Assembly: GCF_023053635.1 (NCBI RefSeq)
Contig: NC_086180.1
Location: forward strand, 4,593,206 to 4,657,205
Length of the DNA stretch: 64,000 nucleotides
Direction: 5' to 3'
Origin: Elgaria multicarinata webbii
Lineage: Eukaryota; Chordata; Lepidosauria; Squamata; Anguidae
Made by a program: the position numbers and the translations under genes. The notes under the pieces are model-generated. The model was not told where the DNA came from, searched no databases, and saw nothing but the letters and a program-made list of their open reading frames with translations. This document shows, one piece after another, positions 10,874 through 22,800 of this stretch (positions are counted from its first letter, which is position 1; each line of letters opens with the position of its first letter).

Positions 10874-13800
10874 ACGGTAGAGTGCTCTGTTTCATGCCTG
10901 AATTGTGGGAAGGCTCTGTGTGTGTGTGTGTTTAATGACACTGAATGTTTGGTAGAATTCTGGCCGGGACGACCTTCCGCTCAAGGGTCTCTTCCCTTTG
11001 CCCCTTTCCAGCCTGTGACCACTGCTTGCGAGCGCTGGAGACCGCGGAAGAAAATGCGCAACGGTTGCTTGGGAAGTTTCAGGCCTTGCCTCATCCGGAG
11101 CAGTGTGGGATCCACAAGGAACAACATCAGCACTGTCCCAGTTGCCAGGTGAGGGGGGGGGAGGGGTTTTTTGGCCAGGTGTGCGTATGGGAAAGACATG
11201 GCACAAAATGGGTTACTAAACAGCAGTGCCTCCCTCCTAAAATGTTGGTCGCCTCTCTGCCAGTGGGCCCATTCAGAAGACACCTTAAACCATGGCTTTA
11301 ACCATGGTGTTTAAGCCAGAAAGCCAGGCCGTGTTCAGAAGACACCTTAAACCATGGCTTTAACCGTGGTGTTTAAGCCAGAAAGCCAGGCCGTGTTCAG
11401 AAGACACCTTAAACCACAGCTTTAACCGTGGTGTTTAAGCCAGAAAGCCAGGCCGTGTTCAGAAGACACCTTAAACCACGGCTTTAACCGTGGTGTTTAA
11501 GCCAGAAAGCCAGGCTGTGTTCAGAAGACACCTTTAACCATGGCTTTAACCAAGCCAGGTCGTGTTCAGAAGACACCTTAAACCACGGCTTTAACCATGG
11601 TGTTTAAGCCAGAAAGCCAGGTCGTGTTCAGAAGACACCTTAAACCATGGCTTTAACCGTGGTGTTTAAGCCAGAAAGCCAGGCCGTGTTCAGAAGACAC
11701 CTTAAACCACGGCTTTAACCGTGGTGTTTAAGCCAGAAAGCCAGGCCGTGTTCAGAAGACACCTTAAACCACGGCTTTAACCGTGGTGTTTAAGCCAGAA
11801 AGCCAGGCTGTGTTCAGAAGACACCTTTAACCATGGCTTTAACCAAGCCAGGTCGTGTTCAGAAGACACCTTAAACCACGGCTTTAACCATGGTGTTTAA
11901 GCCAGAAAGCCAGGTCGTGTTCAGAAGACACCTTAAACCATGGCTTTAACCGTGGTGTTTAATCCAGAAAGCCAGGCCGTGTTCAGAAGACACCTTAAAC
12001 CACGGCTTTAACCGTGGTGTTTAAGCCAGAAAGCCAGGCCGTATTCAGAAGACACCTTAAACCACGGCTTTAACCGTGGTGTTTAAGCCAGAAAGCCAGG
12101 CTGTGTTCAGAAGACACCTTTAACCATGGCTTTAACCAAGCCAGGTCGTGTTCAGAAGACACCTTAAACCACGGCTTTAACCATGGTGTTTAAGCCAGAA
12201 AGCCAGGTCGTGTTCAGAAGACACCTTAAACCATGGCTTTAACCGTGGTGTTTAAGCCAGAAAGCCAGGCCGTGTTCAGAAGACACCTTAAACCACGGCT
12301 TTAACCGTGGTGTTTAAGCCAGAAAGCCAGGCCGTGTTCAGAAGACACCTTAAACCACGGCTTTAACCGTGGTGTTTAAGCCAGAAAGCCAGGCTGTGTT
12401 CAGAAGACACCTTTAACCATGGCTTTAACCAAGCCAGGTCGTGTTCAGAAGACACCTTAAACCACGGCTTTAACCATGGTGTTTAAGCCAGAAAGCCAGG
12501 TCGTGTTCAGAAGACACCTTAAACCATGGCTTTAACCGTGGTGTTTAAGCCAGAAAGCCAGGCCGTGTTCAGAAGACACCTTAAACCACGGCTTTAACCG
12601 TGGTGTTTAAGCCAGAAAGCCAGGCTGTGTTCAGAAGACACCTTTAACCATGGCTTTAACCAAGCCAGGTCGTGTTCAGAAGACACCTTAAACCACGGCT
12701 TTAACCGTGGTGTTTAAGCCAGAAAGCCAGGCCGTGTTCAGAAGACACCTTAAACCACGGCTTTAACCGTGGTGTTTAAGCCAGAAAGCCAGGCCGTGTT
12801 CAGAAGACACCTTAAACCACGGCTTTAACCGTGGTGTTTAAGCCAGAAAGCCAGGCTGTGTTCAGAAGACACCTTTAACCATGGCTTTAACCAAGCCAGG
12901 TCGTGTTCAGAAGACACCTTAAACCACGGCTTTAACCATGGTGTTTAAGCCAGAAAGCCAGGTCGTGTTCAGAAGACACCTTAAACCATGGCTTTAACCG
13001 TGGTGTTTAAGCCAGAAAGCCAGGCCGTGTTCAGAAGACACCTTAAACCACGGCTTTAACCGTGGTGTTTAAGCCAGAAAGCCAGGCCGTGTTCAGAAGA
13101 CACCTTAAACCACGGCTTTAACCGTGGTGTTTAAGCCAGAAAGCCAGGCTGTGTTCAGAAGACACCTTTAACCATGGCTTTAACCAAGCCAGGTCGTGTT
13201 CAGAAGACACCTTAAACCACGGCTTTAACCATGGTGTTTAAGCCAGAAAGCCAGGTCGTGTTCAGAAGACACCTTAAACCATGGCTTTAACCGTGGTGTT
13301 TAAGCCAGAAAGCCAGGCCGTGTTCAGAAGACACCTTAAACCACGGCTTTAACCGTGGTGTTTAAGCCAGAAAGCCAGGCCGTGTTCAGAAGACACCTTA
13401 AACCACGGCTTTAACCGTGGTGTTTAAGCCAGAAAGCCAGGCTGTGTTCAGAAGACACCTTTAACCATGGCTTTAACCAAGCCAGGTCGTGTTCAGAAGA
13501 CACCTTAAACCACGGCTTTAACCATGGTGTTTAAGCCAGAAAGCCAGGTCGTGTTCAGAAGACACCTTAAACCATGGCTTTAACCGTGGTGTTTAAGCCA
13601 GAAAGCCAGGCTGTGTTCAGAAGACACCTTTAACCATGGCTTTAACCAAGCCAGGTCGTGTTCAGAAGACACCTTAAACCACGGCTTTAACCATGGTGTT
13701 TAAGCCAGAAAGCCAGGTCGTGTTCAGAAGACACCTTAAACCATGGCTTTAACCGTGGTGTTTAAGCCAGAAAGCCAGGCCGTGTTCAGAAGACACCTTA

Positions 13801-16800
13801 AACCACGGCTTTAACCGTGGTGTTTAAGCCAGAAAGCCAGGCCGTGTTCAGAAGACACCTTAAACCACGGCTTTAACCGTGGTGTTTAAGCCAGAAAGCC
13901 AGGCTGTGTTCAGAAGACACCTTTAACCATGGCTTTAACCAAGCCAGGTCGTGTTCAGAAGACACCTTAAACCACGGCTTTAACCATGGTGTTTAAGCCA
14001 GAAAGCCAGGTCGTGTTCAGAAGACACCTTAAACCATGGCTTTAACCGTGGTGGTTAAGCCAGAAAGCCAGGCCGTGTTCAGAAGACACCTTTAACCATG
14101 GTGAATGAGGCTTTTTGCTTTATTCAACAAAAGCTGGGGTGAGACACCTTCCAACCACAAATAGGAATAAACCAAACAATTATTTAAAAATATGTTTAAA
14201 TAGATGTATATATTATTGTTCTTATTCTTATTGGCAAGTTATGTTACACTGCCTCAAACTATGTAAACATATTATAAATCATAACCAATCACATCAGTAG
14301 ACAAACGCATGTCACATTACAAATGTAAACAAAATACTTATAGCCAATTATTATACTTCAAAAGTATATCTATGTATTGGTGGCGTGTAATATATACATT
14401 AGTAATAATCAAAATAAAGTACATTGATATAATGAAAACAATTATACAGCTTTTGGTAATTCAATGACATTCATATGATTAAGCAGTTATACAGTAGGGA
14501 TGTGCTCCGCTTCTAATCGGACCGGCGAATTAGAAGTGGAGCGGGGTGCTTCGCCTGCCCTTAAGGCAGAGGCGAAGAGGATTGGGGGGGCCGGCGGAGC
14601 GTGGCGAAGACGATCGAGGTGAAGGCGGATCCTTCGCCTCGATCTGGAGCTCCGCCGGAAAGGTAAGTGGGGTTTACTGGGCCCTGCCGCTGTCGCTGTC
14701 GCCCACGTGGCGACAGCGGCAGGGCCTGGTAAACACCCCCTCCTCTCCCTTACCTGCCTCCGTCCGTGGTCCGTCGGCTTCTTCAATTGAGCCCACGGTT
14801 CAACCAGGAAGTCTGGGCCGCACTTGAACCGCGGGCTCAATTGAAGAAGCCGACAGACCGCGGACGGAGGCAGGTAAGGCCCCTCCTCCCCCTTGGTCCC
14901 TTACCGGGCTCTGCCGCCATCGCCGTCCTCTTCTCCCGGCCTTACCTGGCACCACTCCCCTCCACTGCGGAGCTCCGATTCGGAGCCGGAGCTCCGCAGC
15001 GAAGAGGAGCGGAGTATGGACGGAGCGGCGCGGAGCGGAGCGGGCCGATCCGAAATTTTCGGATCAGCCCGCGGGGCGGAGCGGGGGATCCGTGCACACC
15101 CCTATTATACAGTGTGTGGTAATTCAGTGAACAGGAGTCCAGTATACATAACCTGTTTCTCCAGGAATGCTTCCTCAGGACACGCTTTTTTAGGACAAAT
15201 AGCCAAGACCATTCACAAAGTCCCCCAGTATATACAGTCTGATCTGTTTCTGGCAAAAGTCTCAAGGCTGCTGAATACCATGGTTAAAGCCGTGGTTTAA
15301 GGTGTCTTCTGAACACAGCCTGGCTTTCTGGCTTAACCACTGTGGTTAAAGCCGTGGTTTAAGGTGTCTTCTGAACACAGCCTGGCTTTCTGGCTTAACC
15401 ACTGTGGTTAAAGCCGTGGTTTAAGGTGTCTTCTGAACACAGCCTGGCTTTCTGGCTTAACCACTGTGGTTAAAGCCGTGGTTTAAGGTGTCTTCTGAAC
15501 ACAGCCTGGCTTTCTGGCTTAACCACTGTGGTTAAAGCCGTGGTTTAAGGTGTCTTCTGAACACAGCCCGGCTTTCTGGCTTAACCACCGTGGTTATAGC
15601 CGTGGTTTAAGGTGTCTTCTGAACGGGGCCAGTGTCACTGTCGAGATTGTAAGCCTATGGGGCAGAGAGACTAGAAGTAACACCAGGTGCTGCAGGCTGA
15701 GACCTGCAGTTTGCGACGCAGCTGCAGAGGAGAACGCTGAGCATACCTTTAGCAAGTGAGCCCAGCTGCGCAATATATCAGAAAGGGGGAGGGGGGAGCA
15801 AAGCATTTAGAGGTTGCAAACCCACGGAACGTGACTCCAGCTCAAAATCATGCATGCATGTACATCCTGCTACCAAACCCTCCAGTGATTCTTGGCTTTG
15901 TTTGCTTTGAGTTCAGTTATTATTTACTTTTTTGCAATGTTTCTATACTGCTAAATGTAATAAAACCCCTAAGCGGTTCACATCTCTGTATTAAAATCAT
16001 ATTTAAAATACGATACTACAGGCATGACAACAGAGACAATTCTGATTACGATAAAAAGCAACACAGGAGCACTTCAGATGGAGCGGTGTGATTGATTCAA
16101 TTATATCCCAGGGAAAGCCTGGTTGAGCAAATGTGCTTTCTGGAGGGTGTTTGAGAGATGCCACATTTTCTGCCTCCCGAATTGCATGAGGGAGGTTTTT
16201 CCAAAGGTGCCACTACCGAGAAGGCCTGCTGTTGGGGAATTGCACGGCGACAGTCCATTTGTTCCCAAATGACCAGAAAGGCCTCATCTGGTGATGTCCA
16301 GTGTTGCAGTACCAGAACAGATCTGCATGTTTAAGCAGGGCTCTGCGCAAGACGTCTGCGGCCTTGGCTAGCGTCGGCGCTTTTTCCTTCTGCAGGTGAC
16401 GTATTGCAGTGCTGAGTGCCGGCAGGTTGCATGGGAACAGTACCATCAGGTCCTGTGCCTGGGACCCTCCAGGCAGGACCCTAATCACCCTCTCAACAAA
16501 CTGCAAGAGGCGTGGAGGTCAGTGTGTTCAGCTGCATGCAGCAGTGACCGGGATCCTCTGTCCCATTAGGGACTAATGAAGGTGTCTCTTCTGGGGCCTA
16601 GCTGGAACTAAAGCCACAGGGTTCTGTCGGTTGGATCAGGGATGGGCAGGTGTCAGGCTTCCGGGATTGTCTTTGGCTCAGTTCAGACAACACGTTAGTC
16701 AACGCAGTGTGGAAACTCCACTCAGCGGTTGAGGTTTTTACGGGGTTTTCCCCACACAACACTTTCTAACTCCACCGTTGTGTGACTGCGGGCTTCTGTG

Positions 16801-19800
16801 GAGTTAAGTAAAAGTCAACACGACATTTGATTGACAGTTCCTCTGCCCTCTCTCCTCCCTCGGTATTCCTGATGGTATCCCGTCAGCCAAAGCTGCAAAA
16901 AAAACCAAGTCCTGGCAGCTCTCCTAGAGAGGCACTCTCTCCTTTCGCCCCTCTTGCCAGGGAACTCTGTAGCTGGTGGGAAAAATCAATGCAATGCAAT
17001 GGAAAACTCCACGGAGCCCTCCACACAACACGCAACACAACGGTTGTGCAGGAACTCTCCTCTGTGCAGCGTGGATATTCTGCGTGGAGTGTTTTCCCAA
17101 AAAACCCTCCACTTTTCCCATTGGCTCCAGAGTTCTCTGGCAAGAGCAGTGAAAGGAACAAGTGCCACTCTAGAAGACCCACCAGGATTGTGTTTTTTCA
17201 CAGCAGTGGCTGATGGGATACCGTCCGGAGGACTGGGGATGGAGAGAGGGCAGAGGAACTGTCAATCAAACGTCACGATGGATTTTACTCAACTCCATGG
17301 TAGCTCACAGTCACACAACGGTGGAGTTAGAACATGTTGTGTGGAGAGTTCCCCCAAAACTCAACCATTGAGTGGAGTTTTCACATTGCGTTGACTAACG
17401 TGTTGTCTGAGCCATAGACTCATCTTCAGGAGGCCGGCGGGTGGACGTCCTTGCCCTCTGGGCGTGGCTGACTTGGGTAGCTGTTAGTCTAAGGTTGACC
17501 GGTGTAAAAAGAAACTAGCTTTCCATCTCTTGCACCTAGGAACATCCATTACCCTCCAGAGACTTCGAGCATCATGTTGATGGCCAGGATGGTGGCTACC
17601 GTCAAGCAGGTGCGTGTTTGGGCTGCCGTTACTAACCCTATGACTAACCCTAGTCATGGAGCGGTGGAGAGAGGAGGACCTGCCAAGAGTCTTAGCCTGC
17701 TGTAAGTCGAGGTAGCGGCCATGACCGTAGATCAGGGATGGGGAACCCCCAGCCTACGGCCCACTTGCGGCCCACGGGGGTTCCTCGATGCAGTCTGCCA
17801 ACTTCTCTCCCAGATCCCATCCTCTCTCCAAACACAAGTCAATGCAACCAGGCTCTGTTTGTGGATGTTCTTCAAGGGGCCAGAATGGCCTGTAAGTTCC
17901 CTGTTGACCAGCCCTGCAGATGTGTTGGAGAACAACTCCTGTCATCTGTAGCCAGCTTGGCCGTGGCTTCTGTAAAAGCTTTCATAGAATCATAGGATCA
18001 TAGAATAGTAGAGTTGGAAGGGGCCTATAAGGCCATCGAGTCCAACCCCCTGCTCAATGCAGGGATCCACCTTAAAGCATCCCTGACAGATGCTTGTCCA
18101 GCTGCCTCTTGAAGGCCTCTAGTGTGGGAGAGCCCACCACCTCCCTAGGTAACTGGTTCCATTGTCGTACTGCTCTAACAGTCAGGAAGTTTTTCCTGAT
18201 GTCCAGCCGGAATCTGGCTTCCTGTAACTTCAGCCCGTTATTCCGTGTCCTGCACTCTGGGAGGATGGAGAAGGGAGTGGGAGAGGCCCCCACCAGTGCT
18301 GCAGGGGACTGGATGAGGAGGGCTTTTGGGCCCGGTGTGGCCGTGGACCAGAAGCCCCAAATCCCTGCTGTAAGGCATATCCTCAGTGTCAAGAACGGAT
18401 CCGCTGCCATGTGGTGGTGTGTAGAGAAGACCCCTTAAAGGTGCAGGCCGACCTCTTGGGCGCATCCAGTGCTGCTACTTCCCTTGTGCTCGAGGGAACC
18501 CACCACGGGCGCAACGTGGAATGTGTGGCTCTAAAAGCCGGCCCTTCTGCACGCTCCGCGTATCTGCCTTCTTCCGGAAACGAGCACTTCTGCTCACTTC
18601 GGATTGCCGCGGTGACCCCAGGGTTCCTGTTCCGTTAGCGGCCGGCCCTGCTGCTTGCCAAGACCTGCATAGAAAGGAGGATTCTCTGAGGGCCGCTGTC
18701 ACACCCGGTGCGTAGAAGACGGCGGCTCTTGTGGGTTAGACAAGATGAAAACTGATTTCTCTGTCCTATTCTTAAAAGCCAGTAAATCTCTTTTTTCAGT
18801 CCAGCGAGCGGTTTTTCAGTCCTGCGGTTACTATTACTGGGCCTTTGTGCCTGGAAGAGCTTGTGCGCGTGTCCGTCTGTCCGCCCGTCCGTCTGTTTGC
18901 TCGTCCCCCGCAGCCATACTTCCAACCTGCCTCTCCTGCGTAAAGAGAGGGGAAGGCCCTTTATTTTTTTATTTTTTGATGGTTTTGCTTTCTCCCAGGC
19001 TAAAGACAAAGACTGGTGGATCAAGCTCTTTTCTCAGTTCTGCAGTAAAACCGCCAACGAGGAAGAGGAAATTGTCCACAAACTCCTGGGAGACAAGTTT
19101 AAGGTCAGCGTGCCCATGGGAACAAGTGAGCCCGGACCTTCGAAAAGGAGGGACTGTGGGTGATGTGTGGGTTTTTTTATCTGGTGGGCCTGCGTCGTGT
19201 TTCCGCTGCAGCTGATAATCCAGTCTGCATCTTCTTCAACTCAGAAAATCTCTCTGCAGCTACAGTGGCAAGAAAGATACGGGCAGCACCTTGTAAAATC
19301 TTAAAAGGGTGGTGGGCGAAACTCTTCCTCCAGAGTGTTAGGGGTGGGTGGGAGTAGCGGGGTTGAGCGAAGGCCTTCAGTGGGGAGCTCATGATTATAG
19401 AATCATAGAATAGTAGAGTTGGAAGGGCCTCTAAGGCCACCTAGTCCAACCCCCTGCTCAATGCAGGAATCCACCCTAAAGCATCCCTGACAGATAGTTG
19501 TCCAACTGCCTCTTGAAGGCCTCCGGTGTGAGAGAACCCACAACCGCCCCACGTAACTGGTTCCATTGTCGTACTGCTCTAACAGTCAGGACGTTTTTCC
19601 TGATATCCAGCTGGAATCTGGCTTCCTGTCACTTGAGCCCGTTATTCCGTGTCCTGCACTCTGGGAGGATGGAGAAGAGATCCTGGCCCTCCTCTGTGTG
19701 ACAACCTTTCAAGTATTTGAAGAGTGCTATCATGTCTCCCCTCAATCTTCTCTTGTCCAGGCTAAACATGCCCAGTTGTTTCAATCTCTCTTCATAGGGC

Positions 19801-22800
19801 TCCAATGTGCTGGATTTATTTTATTTTTTTAAACAAGTTTGTGCACAATGGAATCAGTTACCTAGAGAGGTTGTGGGCTCTCCCACACTAGAGGTCTTCA
19901 AGAGGCAGCCTGTCAGGTATGCTTTAGGGTGGATTCCTTCATGGAGCAGGGGGTTGGACTCGATGGCCTTGTAGGCCCCTTCCAACTCTGCTATTCTATG
20001 ATTCTATGAATAACCCCAAAGAGTGCTAATTTGCATAATTCAGGACGGTCCCCAAATCCTTCTTTTTTTTTTCTGCGCATGCAATCTGGTCTCTTTTGGT
20101 GCAGAATTTTCTGGGTTTCGTTTATTCCTAACACTAGAACCGTGCAGAATGTTGGCGCCTTGTGTGACGCATGGCTTGGGATCCGATCCGAATCTGGCAT
20201 GCTCCAGTGTGACCAAGAAACCAAGCTCTGGGTGGGGTTACACAGATACATGCGTGCTTGATCCTTTAAAGCAGCCTTCCTCAACCTGGGGCGCTCCAGA
20301 TGTGTTGGACTGCATCTCCCAGAATTCTGGGAGATGCAGTCCAACACATCTGGAGCGCCCCAGGTTGAGGAAGGCTGCTTTAAAGGTATAATTTCCAGGG
20401 GTAGGGGGATAATTTACTTTATTCCCCCACCCACCCATTGTCTGTAAAAGCACCTTGCTATTTTCTCTCATATAAGTGAACGGCTGGCATGTCCTTCTCT
20501 GGGGAACTAATGCACTCCATTATGGGATGTTTCCTGCAGGGCCAGCTCGAAGTCTTGCGTGTGCTGTTCATGGAAGCCCTTTACGACGACCATCTTGGCA
20601 GGGTGAGCCCGGCATTTCTGGCTGCTTTCCTGTTGTCCGTAGGGGTGTAGTAGATCGATACTACTGCCTTATAACGGTAGAGCCAGTGTGGTGTAGTGGC
20701 TAGAGTGTTGGACTGGGGGTCGGGAGATCCGGGTTCTTAGGCCCCACTCAGCCATGGAAACCCACTGGGTGACTTTGGGCCAGTCACAGACTCTCAGCCA
20801 ACCTACCTCTCAGGGTTGTTGTTGTGAGGATATCATGGAGAGGAGGATTATGTATGCCTTTTCCTTGAAAGAAAAAAGGTGGGATATAAATACAATAATA
20901 ATAAAATATAAAATTGAAGCACACTGAAAACTGTTGGGGCCCAGGACACATGCCATGCGCTGTTTTCAAACCGCTTTCAAAGTGCTTGGTGTAGTTCTGG
21001 CCCAGAGCAATCAGGGGTGTGCAGCGTCTTTCAGTCAAGGCCCAAATTCCCTTTTAGAGAGACTGGGGGAGGTGGGCATTCCAGCAGTGGGTTTACAAGA
21101 GATGGAACGCTGGTCTGACTTGATATCAGCCAGGCCCTAAAATCCTTGACTCCATCCCTTGTGAACCCAGGTGTTCTGAGGCCCAGAATTCAAGGCCAGG
21201 ACTGGGCACTGGGTCCAAGTACTGAAAGCTGCAGCCCTGCGTTTCTCTCTCCTTGTCTTTCCGAAACATTTGCAAACCGCCCAGACAGCTTCGGCTATTG
21301 AGCGGTATAAAAATGCAATAAATAAATAATAAAAATGAGGAGGAAGAGAAGAAGAAGAAGAAGAAGAAGAAGGGCAGAGTGTTGCGTGATGCCACTGTGT
21401 TGCAGGTTTTCCTGGCTTGTTGACATAAAAATTAGGGCTGTGCTCCGCTTCTCCTCGGACCGGAGAAGCAGAAGCGGATCGGGGGAGCAGTGGAGCGGAT
21501 CGAGGTGAAGGCGGATCCTTCGCCTCGATCCAGAGCTCCGCAAAAAAGGTAAGGGGGGTTTACTTGGCCCTGTCGCCGCCACCTATGTGGCGATGGCAGC
21601 AGAGCCAGGTAAGGGGGCAGGGGGTCACCTGGCCCATCATGGCCTGTTGCTGGCTTCACTAGAGCCCGCGGCTCAACCTGGAAGCGTAGGCCACAAGCGG
21701 GGCTTACAGTTCCTGGTTGAGCCGTGGGCTCTAGTGAAGCTGGCGACAGGCCGGGATGGACGCAGGTAAGGGGGAGGAGGGAGGGGGGCCTTACCTGGCG
21801 CTACCCCCCACCGCTGTGGAGCTCTGATTCGGAGCCGGAGCTCCGCAGCGGAGTGGAGCGGACCCTAGGCAGATCGAGGCGGGGCCCGTGCACAGCCCTA
21901 ATAAAAATGGCTCCAGCAGGCGCTGGAAACAAGGCTGGCACCTGCCGGATATCCAAGGGTGGGGAGTTCCTCGGAGAGGGAGCCACCACACTGAAGGCTC
22001 TTCTCCAGGCGGATTCCAGCCAGGCCGCAGGTCCATGCCAGGACCACTGGAAGCACCTCACCTGATGACCCCAGTGGCCGCATTCTTCTGCGTGCAAAGC
22101 ACATCCTCTCAAAAGGGATCCACTCCATAGAAAAGGAAGCTTAGCCTGAGGTCGACAATTTCAACCGCTGCTCTGTGGAACCCACAATTTCTAAATAAGG
22201 CAAGGGGAGGGGAACCCCCCCCAACCGAAATCTCAAGCCAGAAGAAAAGGGGCCACAAAAGGCGTAACACAGTCAATTGCAAAGCTAACAGGCCTAGTGC
22301 AAATCAGTTATTCTAAAGTATGCATGAACATCACACTGTCTCAGATTTAGCCATGATACATGTGGTCACGTTCAGTGAATAAAATCAACACAGGTCGAAG
22401 TTCGCCTACATGGCAATACAATGGACCACATTTTTCGTTGTTAAATCTCAAACAGCGTGATGCGCAGGGCAGTGTGGTGTAGTGGCTAGCGCGTTGGACT
22501 GGGAGTCAGGAGGTCCGGGTTCTAGTCCCCGCTCGGCCATTGGAAACCCACTGGGTGACTTTGGGCCAGTCACAGACTCTCAGCCCAGCCAACCTCACAG
22601 GGTTGTTGTTCTGAGGATAACATGGAGAGGAGGAGGATTCTGTACGCTGCCTTGGGTTCCTTAAGGAGGGAAAAAGTGAGATAAAATGGGATTTTACATT
22701 GTAAACCTCTAGGCAGGGTATCGCTGTTTTATTTGTATATTTTGTACAGCACCAAGTACATTGTTGGTGCTATATAAATAAATAAATAGTAATATTAATA

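Larger units (their letters stand above)
11261..15634. mobile_element. large foldback-like element with tandem-repeat arms
   Basis: The forward array of a 62-bp monomer (11269-14106) and an inverted array of the same monomer (15279-15630) flank a unique centre in SMYD5 intron 3. Outer ends are matched inverted repeats: left GGGCCCATTCAGAAGACACC, right GGTGTCTTCTGAACGGGGCC. The centre begins GTGAATGAGGCTTTTTGCTT, close to the centre of the compact relative at 28603. An hAT MITE (14495-15104) lies inside it. No transposase frame is seen. The layout resembles foldback transposons of other animals; kinship with them is not implied. The target duplication is unclear; AGTG is a candidate. Confidence 0.7.

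Noticed and set aside
11261-14110. CRISPR-like regular array
   Set aside because: The units are contiguous 62-bp tandem monomers without unique spacers, in a vertebrate intron.
20690-20760. possible tRNA genes at several places (also 22468, 26560, 51367, 31080)
   Set aside because: Box A and B words belong to SINE heads. No complete cloverleaf and no terminator run follows.
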